Positions 45,607 to 55,560 of a DNA stretch of 64,000 nt are shown in pieces. The position numbers were made by a program, and so were the translations under genes. The stretch is from Cryptomeria japonica (lineage: Eukaryota; Streptophyta; Pinopsida; Cupressales; Cupressaceae). Location: positions 254,559,533 through 254,623,532 of the forward strand of contig NC_081410.1 of assembly GCF_030272615.1 (NCBI RefSeq). Reading direction: 5' to 3'. Each line of letters begins with the position of its first letter. The stretch's first letter is position 1. The notes beneath the pieces were generated by a model. It was given only the letters and a program-made list of their open reading frames with translations. It had not been told where the DNA came from and ran no database searches.

Positions 45607-48267
45607 ATGACAGGGTTGTTTAGAAATAAACAAGCAGGAAAAGAATTTGAGCAAACACCTTCAAGGAGTTCCAGACAGTCTAAGGGTACAACTCCTTCAA
45701 CAAGCACAAGGAGAAGGTCTCCTGCCAAGACATTCAATGATATAGTTATGAACAACTATGATAAGTATTGCTCTCTTCCTAAAAAGATACATGACCACCT
45801 TTCCTTCACACAATTCATGGGTGTACCAGTTGAAGATGACTTGATGTTTTCAAGTCCACGTCATCAACCAAGAACAAAACAAGAGTCAATTGAGAGCAAG
45901 GGAAGCAAAGGAAGAGGAGCAGATATGATGTTTACCAGTGAGATTGGTAGGAAACTATTTGAAGATTTTGAGAGACATGTAGATCCAATTGGTGCCTCTT
46001 TGGTTGGTTACAACGCTGTCCCATCATTTTTGGTGGAAGATGTGAAGGAAGAGTTTGTAACTTCAAGCAATACACAAGACATTCATGAGAGGTTTGATGA
46101 GTTCTCAGATTGCCCAAAGACTGATTTTGAATCAGCAATTGATGAAGAACATGAGGTTGAAATGGACAGCGTAAGTTTGGATTCATTTGTCACACTACTT
46201 CCTCTTCTCAATTGGGAAGACCATGAGGAAAGTCGAAATTTAATGGTGTGTAGTGAATCCAAAGATTTGTCACCACAGTATGATCATAATTCTGAAGTCC
46301 ATAACAGCAGTGACATAACTTATCTCCCTCAAGATATGACAGCCTTTGGTCATGAAGAGAATAGAGATTTGCATTCTACATTTGCGGGTGCTTATGGTAC
46401 AAGCATGGGTTATGCTGATGCAAATAATACAACTCACCATAAGTCTGATTTTGTGTACTTTGGGGCAGCTGATATAAAACATTGCCAAAAGTTGAACGAA
46501 GATTGGTTACATAGAGCTGCCCAAGCAAAAACGCTTGCTGCCCAAGCAAGACACCACCTCCAAAGAGTCAAAGAGCGTCACAATCGGTTAGATGATGCAA
46601 GGATACAAAGAGAATCATCCATTAGATCTTTATTTCTTCCAAGGGAAGAAAAGGACAGCGAAGATATATTGAATGGAAATAGAAATCAGTTTGATTTTCT
46701 GAGTTTGATCAGCAATTTTCCTTCATCTAATGAGTCAAATTTGAAACCTTGCATTGAGAACATTCAAGTTGGGAAGACTAGGTGTGAAGTTTATGAGTTG
46801 TTAGGTGGCATTCATAGTGGACCAGCCACTGAAGGTTTATCCATGTTGCAGAACAAAAACATCTACTATTCATTTGTGGACTTGTCACCTCTTTCATATG
46901 ATAGGGCAGCGATGTACTTATTAATTGGTGACTCAGTTTTCTTAGATGTGATAGTGGGCTATGAAGATCAGCGTGTAAGAGACTATATTTGGTGCATGGC
47001 TAAACAATATATTTATTTGGCATCCTCCAATGAAGACATACTAACTTGTGGAGAAATTGGGCAAGTTGCAGCCGTTGATCAAAGGTTTTGGAGAGGTTTC
47101 CATCACACTTTGCTTGTTGGAAATTGTCTTATTGATGGGTCCATTTCAACATTGAAGATTGGTGGTATTTATGGTTTCACAGTGGCTATAGAGAGACACG
47201 GTATCGACGATGCCTCTTACTATCATTGTCTCTTCATGACAGATGGATGTGGATTTAGTTTTATTTGGGATCCAGGTGTTGATTCATTTGATACAGCGTC
47301 TTATAGGGATTATAGTATGTTGCTCCAGATATTAAGATTATATGGCACTTATATCAGAGGAGAGCAGCAGGAGCAGTTTATGTCCTACAGGTGGTTTGTG
47401 TGGGATCATGGTATAGACATGTGTAGTACCTTCCTTTCGTGGATCCTACATGGGTTGCTTCACTTCAGATGTATAGATGTAGTCGTGGGTGTACAATGGT
47501 TGTTGACACTTGGACGGTATGTTCGGAATATCACGAGGATGGAGCTGGAGTTTACCCACTATCCATCTCAGTTTATCGAGCAGAGTGGGACGACAGTTGA
47601 TCCACAGGTTGATTGTCATCAGATAGCTGGCGTGGATGAGTTATGTGATGTTACTCCTAGTGAGTACTTTGAGCCAGTTGATGTGGCAATTTCACCTGAT
47701 TCTCTAGACAGGGTGATTGTTTCATTGCTAGTTGGTGATTACATATTTTTAGATGCCAGCTTGGACAGTGATGATTTTAGTCAGTATTATATATTGTCTA
47801 GTGAGTTGGCATTAGATCTTCCGGCACATCAGCAGCAGTGTGTGGCAGTTGTGTGTCACTTGTGTCAGATGGGGTCAGATCACAGAGGGTCTTCCATGGA
47901 TTGGCATTCATTGGATATTATGAGGGATGTTATGCATGTTGGTGATCACAGACACACTAGTGGTCTTGGCATTTATGGATATTTGATCTATGGAGATGAT
48001 ATAGTTTTCCATTGCTCACTTGAGGTATTCAGCGGGAGCTATGCTTCGCTCTGGGACCCAGACAGTGTTGATTTGACAGCACAGGTGCTTCAGCATTTTG
48101 AGGAGCCATTCCAAACCGGGGCATTGCATGTTGTTTATATCAGAGATGAGCAGCAGTTACATGCAATGATTTGTTTACATCTTATTTGGGATGGTGGAGG
48201 ATTGGTGTTTCAGTTGCTTGTGGGCAAGCAACTCCGAGAGGGGAGGCTTGTCATGTCCCCTTTCTAG
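45607..48267 (+). CDS. Single 886-aa ORF of element B, unrecognised
   Basis: I chose the ATG at 45607; the frame is open further upstream through the PBS. Residues 1-45 are Ser/Arg/Lys-rich and basic (SRSSRQSKG, RRRSPAKTF). An acidic middle region follows, then a helical, coiled-coil-like stretch (RAAQAKTLAAQARHHLQRV). Two diverged copies of a module of about 170 residues then follow: LLIGDSVFLD...GGIYGF...FIWDPGVD...YIRGEQQ...WDHGI (46915-47415) and LLVGDYIFLD...LGIYGY...LWDPDSVD...YIRDEQQ...WDGGG (47725-48205). The C-terminus LLVGKQLREGRLVMSP runs through the stem-loop and PPT and stops 19 nt inside the 3' LTR. The frame is intact in a very young element. The function is unknown; it is neither Gag nor Pol by any motif I can see. 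Confidence 0.85.
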   Translation: MTGLFRNKQAGKEFEQTPSRSSRQSKGTTPSTSTRRRSPAKTFNDIVMNNYDKYCSLPKKIHDHLSFTQFMGVPVEDDLMFSSPRHQPRTKQESIESKGSKGRGADMMFTSEIGRKLFEDFERHVDPIGASLVGYNAVPSFLVEDVKEEFVTSSNTQDIHERFDEFSDCPKTDFESAIDEEHEVEMDSVSLDSFVTLLPLLNWEDHEESRNLMVCSESKDLSPQYDHNSEVHNSSDITYLPQDMTAFGHEENRDLHSTFAGAYGTSMGYADANNTTHHKSDFVYFGAADIKHCQKLNEDWLHRAAQAKTLAAQARHHLQRVKERHNRLDDARIQRESSIRSLFLPREEKDSEDILNGNRNQFDFLSLISNFPSSNESNLKPCIENIQVGKTRCEVYELLGGIHSGPATEGLSMLQNKNIYYSFVDLSPLSYDRAAMYLLIGDSVFLDVIVGYEDQRVRDYIWCMAKQYIYLASSNEDILTCGEIGQVAAVDQRFWRGFHHTLLVGNCLIDGSISTLKIGGIYGFTVAIERHGIDDASYYHCLFMTDGCGFSFIWDPGVDSFDTASYRDYSMLLQILRLYGTYIRGEQQEQFMSYRWFVWDHGIDMCSTFLSWILHGLLHFRCIDVVVGVQWLLTLGRYVRNITRMELEFTHYPSQFIEQSGTTVDPQVDCHQIAGVDELCDVTPSEYFEPVDVAISPDSLDRVIVSLLVGDYIFLDASLDSDDFSQYYILSSELALDLPAHQQQCVAVVCHLCQMGSDHRGSSMDWHSLDIMRDVMHVGDHRHTSGLGIYGYLIYGDDIVFHCSLEVFSGSYASLWDPDSVDLTAQVLQHFEEPFQTGALHVVYIRDEQQLHAMICLHLIWDGGGLVFQLLVGKQLREGRLVMSPF
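48214..48231 (+). other. Pre-PPT stem-loop TTGCTTG-TGGG-CAAGCAA (element B)
   Basis: A perfect 7-bp stem; the 4-nt loop differs from those of A, C and G1. The PPT follows at about 48236-48247. Confidence 0.85.
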
Positions 48268-49648
48268 AGTGGACATCGGAGACGGAGGAGTTGGCCTATC
48301 ATTGGAGTCTCGTAGGCTAGCAGAGGTTGATTGGGACTCATTCAGTGCATATAGTGATTGGATTTTGGCTTTACAGGCAGTTTGGAGCAGTTCCTAGATT
48401 TTAGGGGGTATCCCTAAATTTTAGGAGGTCGTGACAGTTGCCAGTCGTGAGGTTATTCATGACCTTTTAGATGGTTTCAGTTTCAAAGAGATTGGGCTTG
48501 TTTCCTAAATTTTAGGAACATCCCTAGATTTTAGGGATGAGACTACCAGTGAATCCTTGATTTCCGACTTCAGTCACAGACAGGTGACAGGATGATTTTA
48601 GGGTTTGTAATGTCAGTTGGGCATTTTGTGGCTATTTGGGTTATATTTTTAATATTTCCTAAGTTAGCGTTTAATAATTAAATAAGGCTAAGTTGTTAGC
48701 CATTTTGGGGTAATAAGGGGATTTTTGGTCTCATCTGGATGCGCATCCTATTGTGTGATAGCTCGTTGGAAAGATCTTGAAATTCTTTAAATCTTTCTCT
48801 TTGGTCTCAGGGCAATTCAGTGAGTGGATTTCTGTCTATGGGGAAAAAGGTCATTTTCTAGTAACATGACCACTTTAAAATAAGAAATTATAACATTTCC
48901 ACTAGACCACGCCACTTGGAGACAATTAGGGTTCGATTTGCAATTGAGAGGGGTTATAAGGGGATAGGAGCTTCATTCTATGATTATCTTTTACACATTT
49001 TACATCTTGGATTTGAGATTTGGCTCTGGAAGAGCTTTTCAGCATCTGGGACGCCAACCCCAATGCCTTGCCTGTTTGGGACGTAGCCCCCAATACAGTG
49101 GTTTGGATTTGTTTGCAGCTATTAGCATCTTGGAGATTGTACGGCATTCTTTCTGGAGGTTCAGCAATTCTGACAGAGTTCAGCGTGGGGTTTGGGGTTT
49201 CTAACCAGTTGGGTGTACTTGGCAACCATACGGCTGTACCTGGCAGCCACTTTCCTTCCCACGTGCAGCACTTGGAGGGCTGGAATCTTGCCACAACTTC
49301 ATTCCTAGTTATGTTACTCTTTCAGCATCCAGGTTGGAATTATTCCTGATTGTAATCTTCCTGAAATTATTGGAAATCTTCATCTGGTCAAATATTTGAT
49401 TTTATATTCAGAAATCTGCCTTGAATCGAATTTGTTTTGGCTGTATATGAACTTCATTTTCAGTACTTTGTTCATGTACTTGTACTTCATTATTTACTTG
49501 TTGAAAAATCATCAAAATACAAAAAGAATTCAACCCTTCTGCAACTTCTGTCTATTTCTGAAAGAAAATATTAATAAGCAGGAAAAATCAATTTAAATAA
49601 ATAAAAATTACAGCAGATTGGTAAAAGAGATCCATCAGGGATCTTTCA
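48249..49648 (+). repeat. 3' LTR of B (1400 bp)
   Basis: Identical to 44109-45508 except at 48825, 49048 and 49185. It is followed by the TSD GTAGA. Confidence 0.97.
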
Positions 49649-50030
49649 GTAGAGGATAGAAAGGTAGGTGGGTATAGGATATGGTAAATGGAAGTGAAGC
49701 ATGGTAGGGGAGGTGGAAATGGAAGGAAATGGAATGGTGAAATGGTGATGGCGATGATGAGAAATGGAAATGGGAGCGATCAGGCTTGGGCGCCCACTGA
49801 CAGTGCTGGGAGAAGTGGAAGTGGTTGTGCCTTGGTTGGGCGAATGGAGTGTTGAACCTCACTTCATCCTTAAGAAAGAGACTTGATCAGCTCCTGAGCA
49901 ACTACAAAGGTTAATAGCAAAGACTCGACAACTACAAACAACTAAACTAAGACCACTAACCTAGAAAGTGAAAAAAAGTGGGGGTCCCTATTTGCAATGG
50001 GGCGATGTGTGAATACCTCACAACAGGAAG

Positions 50031-50139
50031 CAGTATTATATCAGATCTGTTTAAATCATAATAGCAGTCTGAAAATATTTATAACCTACAATAATCTATA
50101 GTGGCAAATTCTAGGATAAATCAAAAGGGGGACACTACA
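50031..50139 (+). repeat. 3' LTR of C, second part
   Basis: It resumes after F with CAGTATTATATCAGATCTG and ends GGGGACACTACA, matching 18690-18797 of the left LTR. Confidence 0.85.
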
Positions 50140-50316
50140 AATTTGCTCCTTTTCTCTGTATTATATTGCTAAACAAAGATTATAATACTTTCTGAGTATG
50201 AAGAAAACCAAACTAAAAGTTGGTGGTATCTAGTTAAAACTTTGATTTTTATTTTGCTAAAGCAAGAAAAAGTTACATTGTGAATATAGAGATGCCAAAG
50301 AAGACAAACCTCAGAC

Positions 50317-50453
50317 CTGTTTAACCCCAAGTTCTTGCCAAAGATGCTAACAGCCATTGCTGCTGGACCAGATGAACTTGATTTGTCCTCAGTCCTACAC
50401 CTTTCTTGTTCTACACTTGATACTGCATTCTCCAAAGCCGTGTAAACTTCCAG
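50317..50453 (-). CDS. Putative host-gene exon (137 bp)
   Basis: On the minus strand, an acceptor (pyrimidine-rich stretch ending ATTGTGCAG) is followed by an open segment starting LEVYTALENAVSSVEQERC and reaching SIFGKNLGLN. It ends at a consensus donor (AACAG|GTCTGAG). The composition is that of an ordinary helical protein, unlike the transposon frames around it. The start phase is 0, matching the end phase of the exon at 50719-50835. I do not recognise the gene. Element C begins about 180 bp further on, in what would be the next intron. Confidence 0.5.
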
Positions 50454-50554
50454 CTGCACAAATAATTTTTATATTGCATTAATTTTGCAATAATCGATGA
50501 CAATTAACCCTCACCAAAACATCTGCCTTCCTATGAAAATGGATGTAACCTAAT

Positions 50555-50671
50555 AAGTTTCTAAAGTTCATTCAGAAGTATGCAAAGATTCATGCCTGTT
50601 TGGTATTTTGCTCCAGGTTCATCATGTATTTTTGTAAATTGTGAAGCATATCCTATGTAATCATGGTCACT
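50555..50671 (-). pseudogene. Decayed duplicate of the host exon
   Basis: Homologous to 50719-50835, but it carries an in-frame TAG (the intact copy has CAG, Gln), and the donor GT has become AT. It still reads HDYIGYASQFTKIHDEPG, like HDYIGDASQFAKTHDEPG in the intact copy. This is the expected fate of a redundant exon copy. Confidence 0.5.
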
Positions 50672-50718
50672 TCGAAGGGATATTTTGAAAAAACCTATGA
50701 AAATGGATGTAACCTAAC

Positions 50719-50835
50719 AAGTTTCTGAAGTTCGTCCAGAAGTATGCATAGATTCATGCCTGTTTGGTATTTTGCTCCAGGTTCATCATGTGTTTTTGCA
50801 AATTGTGAAGCATCTCCTATGTAATCATGGTTAGT
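50719..50835 (-). CDS. Putative host-gene exon (117 bp, intact copy)
   Basis: The acceptor is a T-rich tract ending GTCTCTTCAG; the donor is AACTT|GTTAGG. The exon is exactly 39 codons in phase 0 at both ends (TNHDYIGDASQFAKTHDEPG, then NLCILLDELQKL) and joins in frame to LEVYTALENAV of the next exon. The gene is not recognised. It could also be a processed fragment carried by a transposon, but the splice sites and matching phases favour a host gene. Confidence 0.5.
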
Positions 50836-50995
50836 CTGAAGAGACATTTTGAAAAAATCCTTTTCTATCTATTTTATCCTGTTTTATATTTCTTTCCATA
50901 CCTAATCCTTCATGTCGCTGGTCAAAAATATGATAGTTTATTGATAAAGAAAACTGAAATCGTATAGCCTATAATATTATATAGTAAACAACCAC

Positions 50996-51028
50996 CAGCA
51001 TACAGTCTTCTTCACTGGATTGCATCTT
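50996..51028 (-). CDS. Possible 33-bp host exon
   Basis: The acceptor is CTTCCCTAGGCAG; the donor is CTG|GTGGTT. It has eleven codons, KMQSSEEDCML, in phase 0 at both ends, compatible with the exon at 50719-50835. It is too short to be sure. Confidence 0.3.
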
Positions 51029-52876
51029 CTGCCTAGGGAAGACTATTCAATATTAAGAAACCAAGTTATCATACTCTCCTCCAACTTATGTCATCATATG
51101 CAAGGTGAGAACTTCCCTACATTGCAATTGAAACTTGACTAGATACTAACCACTGTCTAGAGATTCACACCAAGTACTATATCAGATGGAAAACCTAAAT
51201 AGGTATTCCCAAAATTCTACAAGCAATACACAACTTATAACAAAAAATAGAGATTTTATCATTATTTTATTCACTATAAGAACTAGTAGCAGCTCTAGCT
51301 GAGTTAACATTAACACCTTTTAGAGTTAAAAATTAAGTTATGATTTTCAGCATTTTAATGCAATTTTGCTAGAATTTCAACTCAATTTGAAAATTCAAAA
51401 TGTCAATACACGTGTTACACTTCTATTTGTTTATGGTTTTCAAGTCCCAAATTTATCACGCATCCAACTAAACAACCTCAACTTTAAAAAATGGGGTATA
51501 TTTCTGCATCAAAACTGGAAGAGTGATACTTTCAGAAGAACTTTATACAACAGTAGAGACCAATACTGAATCTACTATTTTTTGTCTCAACGGCCTAAAC
51601 ATCCATCTGTTGACTTGTTCCACCAGAAGTTAGAATAGATTGGAACGAGCCAGGGGTTCATGCTATGTAATGTATTCCAACTTTCCAAGCAAAGAGTTTG
51701 ATAGAGAAATATTTTATCAAAGTTTAGTGATCAGCCTCTTTCTCATGACACCGTTTAGAGATTTTCTCATATGTACACATTTGATGTGTAAATCACACAT
51801 TGGAATAGACACCAACATATTGTCTTTTGCTTCTCACAAAAAATTTGCTAAATTGGACTCTTCAAGACAATATTTATAATTCAATTTGTCTAAATTTGTG
51901 GATTGATTAAAATTTAAACGCAAGAAGGGCCAATATCTAAACAAAACCAGAAATTCTATTAACAAATCTACCTGATCTATCCTCAAACCATCTGGATTTC
52001 GCAGCCACCAAGGTTCAAACCCTAGCTAGGCCATTGTGATCGCAAGTATTGTGCCCTTGTTGATCTATTGTGCTCATGGGTTTGAACCTTCCTGTTGAAG
52101 TTGTTGGTGTTCATGTCAATGACTTCGTCCTCCAAACCCTCATTGGGTCAATGTTCTTGCAAGGTTCATGCCCCCAGTAGGCTACTTTGATCACATATAT
52201 GGAGATTTGTGTTTATTGCAATGTGATCATGCCATGGACAAGGTCCCCGATTTGTGGCCTGACCTGGCTCAAGCCAGGCTGAAAATTCTCATCTTACCAA
52301 TCAAAAAATAAATAGAAGTAAAAATAAACGTATTTTTAAATACTTCAAATAAAATAAAATAAAAAGTATTTATTAATACTTAAGGAAATTAGACCCATGT
52401 ACCCAATTGAGAGCTACAAAAGGAAGGCACTTAGATTCTTTTAGCATATCAAATTTTGTCTTAAATTTTGCCTTTCAATTTTCAAATTTTGAGCTTTGTG
52501 TTCAAGTTTGCTTATCAGGACGAAAACCCTTAGTTGATTTGGATCTTGGAAGAAAACCCTCTAAGATTTTCACTATTGAATTTGGGGAAAAAAACCCTCA
52601 TCTCCAATGTTGGCCAGTCCATTTGAGAGCTGCATCTGTCTTGATTTGGAGCATTTGCAGATTTGTGGTTCATGATTGTAGAGTTTTATTTTAGATTCAA
52701 AATTTTGGGTTTGTTCCACCATTTATTCTTATTAGATCTTGGATGCCACTCCTTCGGAGAAGTTACCATCATTTTTCTCTCTCTGGTTTTAAGACTTTTG
52801 GACACATTTTGTTGCTAGAGTGAAATCTCCATTTTTGGCCAAGTTTCAAGTTTCAATGTTACTACTACATAGTCAC
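51029..52876. other. No clear gene; possible LTR fragment at the right
   Basis: AT-rich sequence with short open frames and no recognisable exon. 52390-52720 (GGACGAAAACCC, GGAAGAAAACCC, GGGGAAAAAAACCC) resembles the leader end of an LTR, but no partner is in the window. The sequence ends at the head of LTR K. Confidence 0.4.
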
Positions 52877-53329
52877 TGTTGTGACATTTTCACACATCGC
52901 CCCATTGCAAATGGGGACCCCCACTTTTTTCGCTTTCTAGGTTAGTTGTCTTAGTTTAGTCGTCTGGTAGTGTCTTTAGCTATTAACCTTCTACTTGAGG
53001 AGGTGCAGTGCCTTAGTTGTCAGGAAGTGATCAAGTCTTGTCTCTCTCTTTAAGTGGAATTGAGGTCAGTTTAGCTTTCAATGCCTTGGTGATGAGCTAT
53101 TTATGATGATCATTTCACTTGATCATCACCCTGTGACTTTCAAGTTCTAAGATAGGAATGCTGAGTCTAAGTTTGGAAAACTCTCAAAGAAAGTGAAAAG
53201 CTGGAAGAGAGGGTAGTCAGGGCATAAACAATGATGAATAAACCATGTTAATAAAGGAAAAGCCCTTGAGATGAATGAAGTAAGTGATAGAAGCATCAAA
53301 ATGGAATAAATCAGGTCACTTCCAGTGAC

Positions 53330-53780
53330 CCCTCAAATCCATGCCTTGCTTCATTATCACTTCCAGTGACACCCAAAATCCCCGACCAGCCTCTTCAAGT
53401 CACTTCAAGTTGACGGTCAAAAGTACGACCAGCTTACAAGCACTTCCAGTTGCCTGTCAAAAACCCAATCAGAATGAATATGTCCTTATTCTAGGTGAGT
53501 TGAACGCTGATTGAGATGAATGCTTAAGGTTTTGAAGGTTAATGTTGCCTAAGGTCGGTGTAATTTGCTGAAAGTAAGTCGAAACACACTGAAATGCCAA
53601 ATGAGCAAGTTACATGCATGCTTTGAAGTCACTTCCAGTGACCCTCAAAATCTCCGATCTGCCTCAGATGACTTCCACTTGCCCCTTAGATCCATGACCT
53701 GCTTCTTGATGGTGACTTCCAGTTGGAGGTCAAATCTATGACCAGCCTTGGTAACTTCCAGTTAGCATCCAAAACCCCGC
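53330..53780 (+). repeat. CACTTCCAGTTG repeat field of K, left part
   Basis: Irregular units of about 40-60 bp, each with CACTTCCAGT(T/G)(A/G)(C/G) followed by TCAAAA or TCAAATC and CCGACCAGCC or ATGACCTGC. The field resumes at 61040 after H. Confidence 0.8.
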
Positions 53781-54059
53781 CCAAAGACATAAAGATGTGA
53801 TGTTCATGCTGCTGAGATGAGAGCAAATTTAATGTGTCAAAGCAAGTAGGTGATCAGATTGGTGAAAAGATGTGAATGAGTAAGGAAGAAGATGTCACTT
53901 TTGTTGTGCATTGCACACGCTACCTGTCACCGACAGGGTCCCCCTTTTTTTTGGTTTTTCGCCTTCGCCCTGTTGAGTTCTGCGCAAGGTGTCTCACGTC
54001 TTTTTTGAGCGTGCTCATAACCAATCCAAAAGATGATGATGTCATGAGCATAAGCCTGG

Positions 54060-55560
54060 GATTCCGCAAGGTGAGTTTAACGTTTTGGGCGTTAAAATTT
54101 CAAAAGATCGCTTAAGCTGGTAAAACGCTAAGTCTGAAAACTTCAAAATGTCCTTTTTTAAGCTTGCAAAATCCCCCAAATATGATGAAGCGTCTAAAGG
54201 TCGCAAAAGGACCCAAAGTGCCGATTTTCCCCAAAAGGAGATTGAAAGGAGGAAAAATGCTAAAATGTCAAAAGTTTGCAAAAAGCTTTCAAACCCCGAT
54301 TTTCGCCATCTAAGGGAGAATTGCGAAAATTTATAAGGTTTGCAAACTAGCCCAAAATCCCGAAATTCGCCAGTAATGGGTAAATCGCAAAGTTTTAAAA
54401 GTTTTCAAAAGAGCCAAAATCACCGAAGTTTTCAAGAGGCTCTAAAATCACGATTCTTATAAAGTTTAAAAAGGACTCCAAAACACCGAAGCTCAACGCC
54501 TAAGGCGAAATTGCAATATTTTAAGTTTGAAAAAGACTCTATTTCACCGAAGTTCGGTAAAGTCTAAAATCGCAAAAAAGTTTTAAATAGTTTGCAAACC
54601 ACACAAAATCGCCTAAGTTGGCATAAGGTGTGATATCGCCGAAGTTTGAACTGAGAGAAAATCGCGGAGTTTAAGTTTACAAACCCTCTAAAGTCACCGA
54701 AGTTTCACCTAAGAGAAATCGCGATGCAAATAGTTAGCAAACCATCCTCAAATCCTGAAGTTCGCAACTTCGAGGAAAATCGCAAAAGTTTTAAATAGTT
54801 AGAAAAACCATCACAAGTCCTGAACTTCGGCCTAACGGAGAAAATCGCAGAGTTTTTGGTTCGAAATAGGGACCTCAAATCCCGAAGTTTGGCATAACAG
54901 CACAAAATATAAAAGTTTTAAAACCTTGCAATCGCTCTCAGACCCCCGAAGTTCACGATTCGCTGTAGAAGGCGAAATCACGATGTAAAGTTTGAAAAAA
55001 GTCTAAAACCGCCGAACTTCGGCCTAAGCGAAGAAATCGTGGAGTATATAAGGGTTTTCAAAAGATCATAAACCCATTTTCAACGCCAGAGCTAAAATCG
55101 TGAAGGAGTATGAAGGCTTGCAGAGATGCCATACACCCATTTTCAATGCCATAGTTAAAATGCAGGAGTTAAAAGTTTGCAGAGAGAACCATCTATTCCC
55201 CCAAGCTTGACGCCATAGAAATCGTGGAGGTAAGATTTGCAAAAAGGTTAGAAACGCCGAATTTTCAACCAAAGAAAATCACCAAGTTTGAAAGGCCTGT
55301 AGAATTTAAAAATCGCAAAGTATAGAGCTTGCAACAAAAGCAAAAAATCCCGAAATTCCAACCAAGGTAAAACCGAAGTATAAGTCTTCAAAGAGGGTAT
55401 TCTTCTCCCCAACTTCAGCGTAGAAAAAGATAGAGGGTTAACCGTTAGAATTTGAAAATTGCAGAAACCCTACCATTCCACAAAATTGCGAGCTGTGCAT
55501 TTGTTTATTCCGAAAAGCGTAGGGCATAGGAAAGAGGGCATTTTCAAATTTCAAAAGAAA
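54060..55560 (+). repeat. Degenerate short-motif repeat field of H
   Basis: Irregular 30-40 nt phrases built from AAAATCGC, CCGAAGTTC and GTTTGCAAA, the reverse complement of the field at 1-1600. There is no coding sequence. Confidence 0.75.

Larger units (their letters stand above)
44109..49648 (+). mobile_element. Element B: young, complete non-autonomous LTR retrotransposon, 5540 bp
   Basis: GTAGA flanks it at 44104-44108 and 49649-49653. Both LTRs are exactly 1400 bp and differ at three positions only. A perfect 12-nt tRNA-Met PBS follows the left LTR. The pre-PPT stem-loop and a PPT (GAGAGGGGAGGC) precede the right LTR. The single ORF of 886 codons has no Gag zinc knuckle, protease, reverse transcriptase or integrase that I can recognise, so mobilisation must have been in trans. 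It is the youngest insertion by structure and LTR identity. Confidence 0.95.
39970..50025 (-). mobile_element. Element F: about 4.5-kb solo LTR on the minus strand, split by B
   Basis: GGAAG flanks it at 39965-39969 and 50026-50030. On the minus strand it starts TGTTGTGAGGTATTCACAC at 50025 and ends AACACATCAACA at 39970. Without B it is about 4.5 kb, and neither end is repeated inside, so there is no second LTR and no internal domain. This is what a solo LTR looks like. It contains a tandem repeat field (41450-42730) and two TATA-like boxes. Its head matches K (52877) and L (62570), and its tail matches the tail of H. Confidence 0.8.
17981..50139 (+). mobile_element. Element C: gag-only (TR-GAG-like) LTR element, outermost of the nest
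   Basis: AATTT flanks the whole span (17976-17980 and 50140-50144). The left LTR begins TGGCATGCCCCC and ends GGACATTACA. The right LTR begins at about 39284 and, after an insertion, ends GGGGACACTACA at 50139. Removing nested elements D and F leaves about 4.3 kb: two LTRs of about 0.8 kb, a degenerate gag with a zinc knuckle, 88-bp tandem repeats, and no protease, reverse transcriptase or integrase. This matches the published TR-GAG class of non-autonomous plant elements. It is the oldest insertion here, because D and F lie inside it. Confidence 0.85.
50532..50859 (-). repeat. 164-bp tandem duplication containing an exon
   Basis: 50532-50695 and 50696-50859 are direct repeats of about 90% identity (CCTATGAAAATGGATGTAACC, CATGCCTGTTTGGTATTTTG). 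Each contains one copy of the putative exon. The copy nearer the downstream exon is decayed. Confidence 0.85.

Noticed and set aside
44840-49349. Matching 66-110-codon frames in the two B LTRs
   Set aside because: The LTRs differ at three positions only, so identical frames carry no information about coding.
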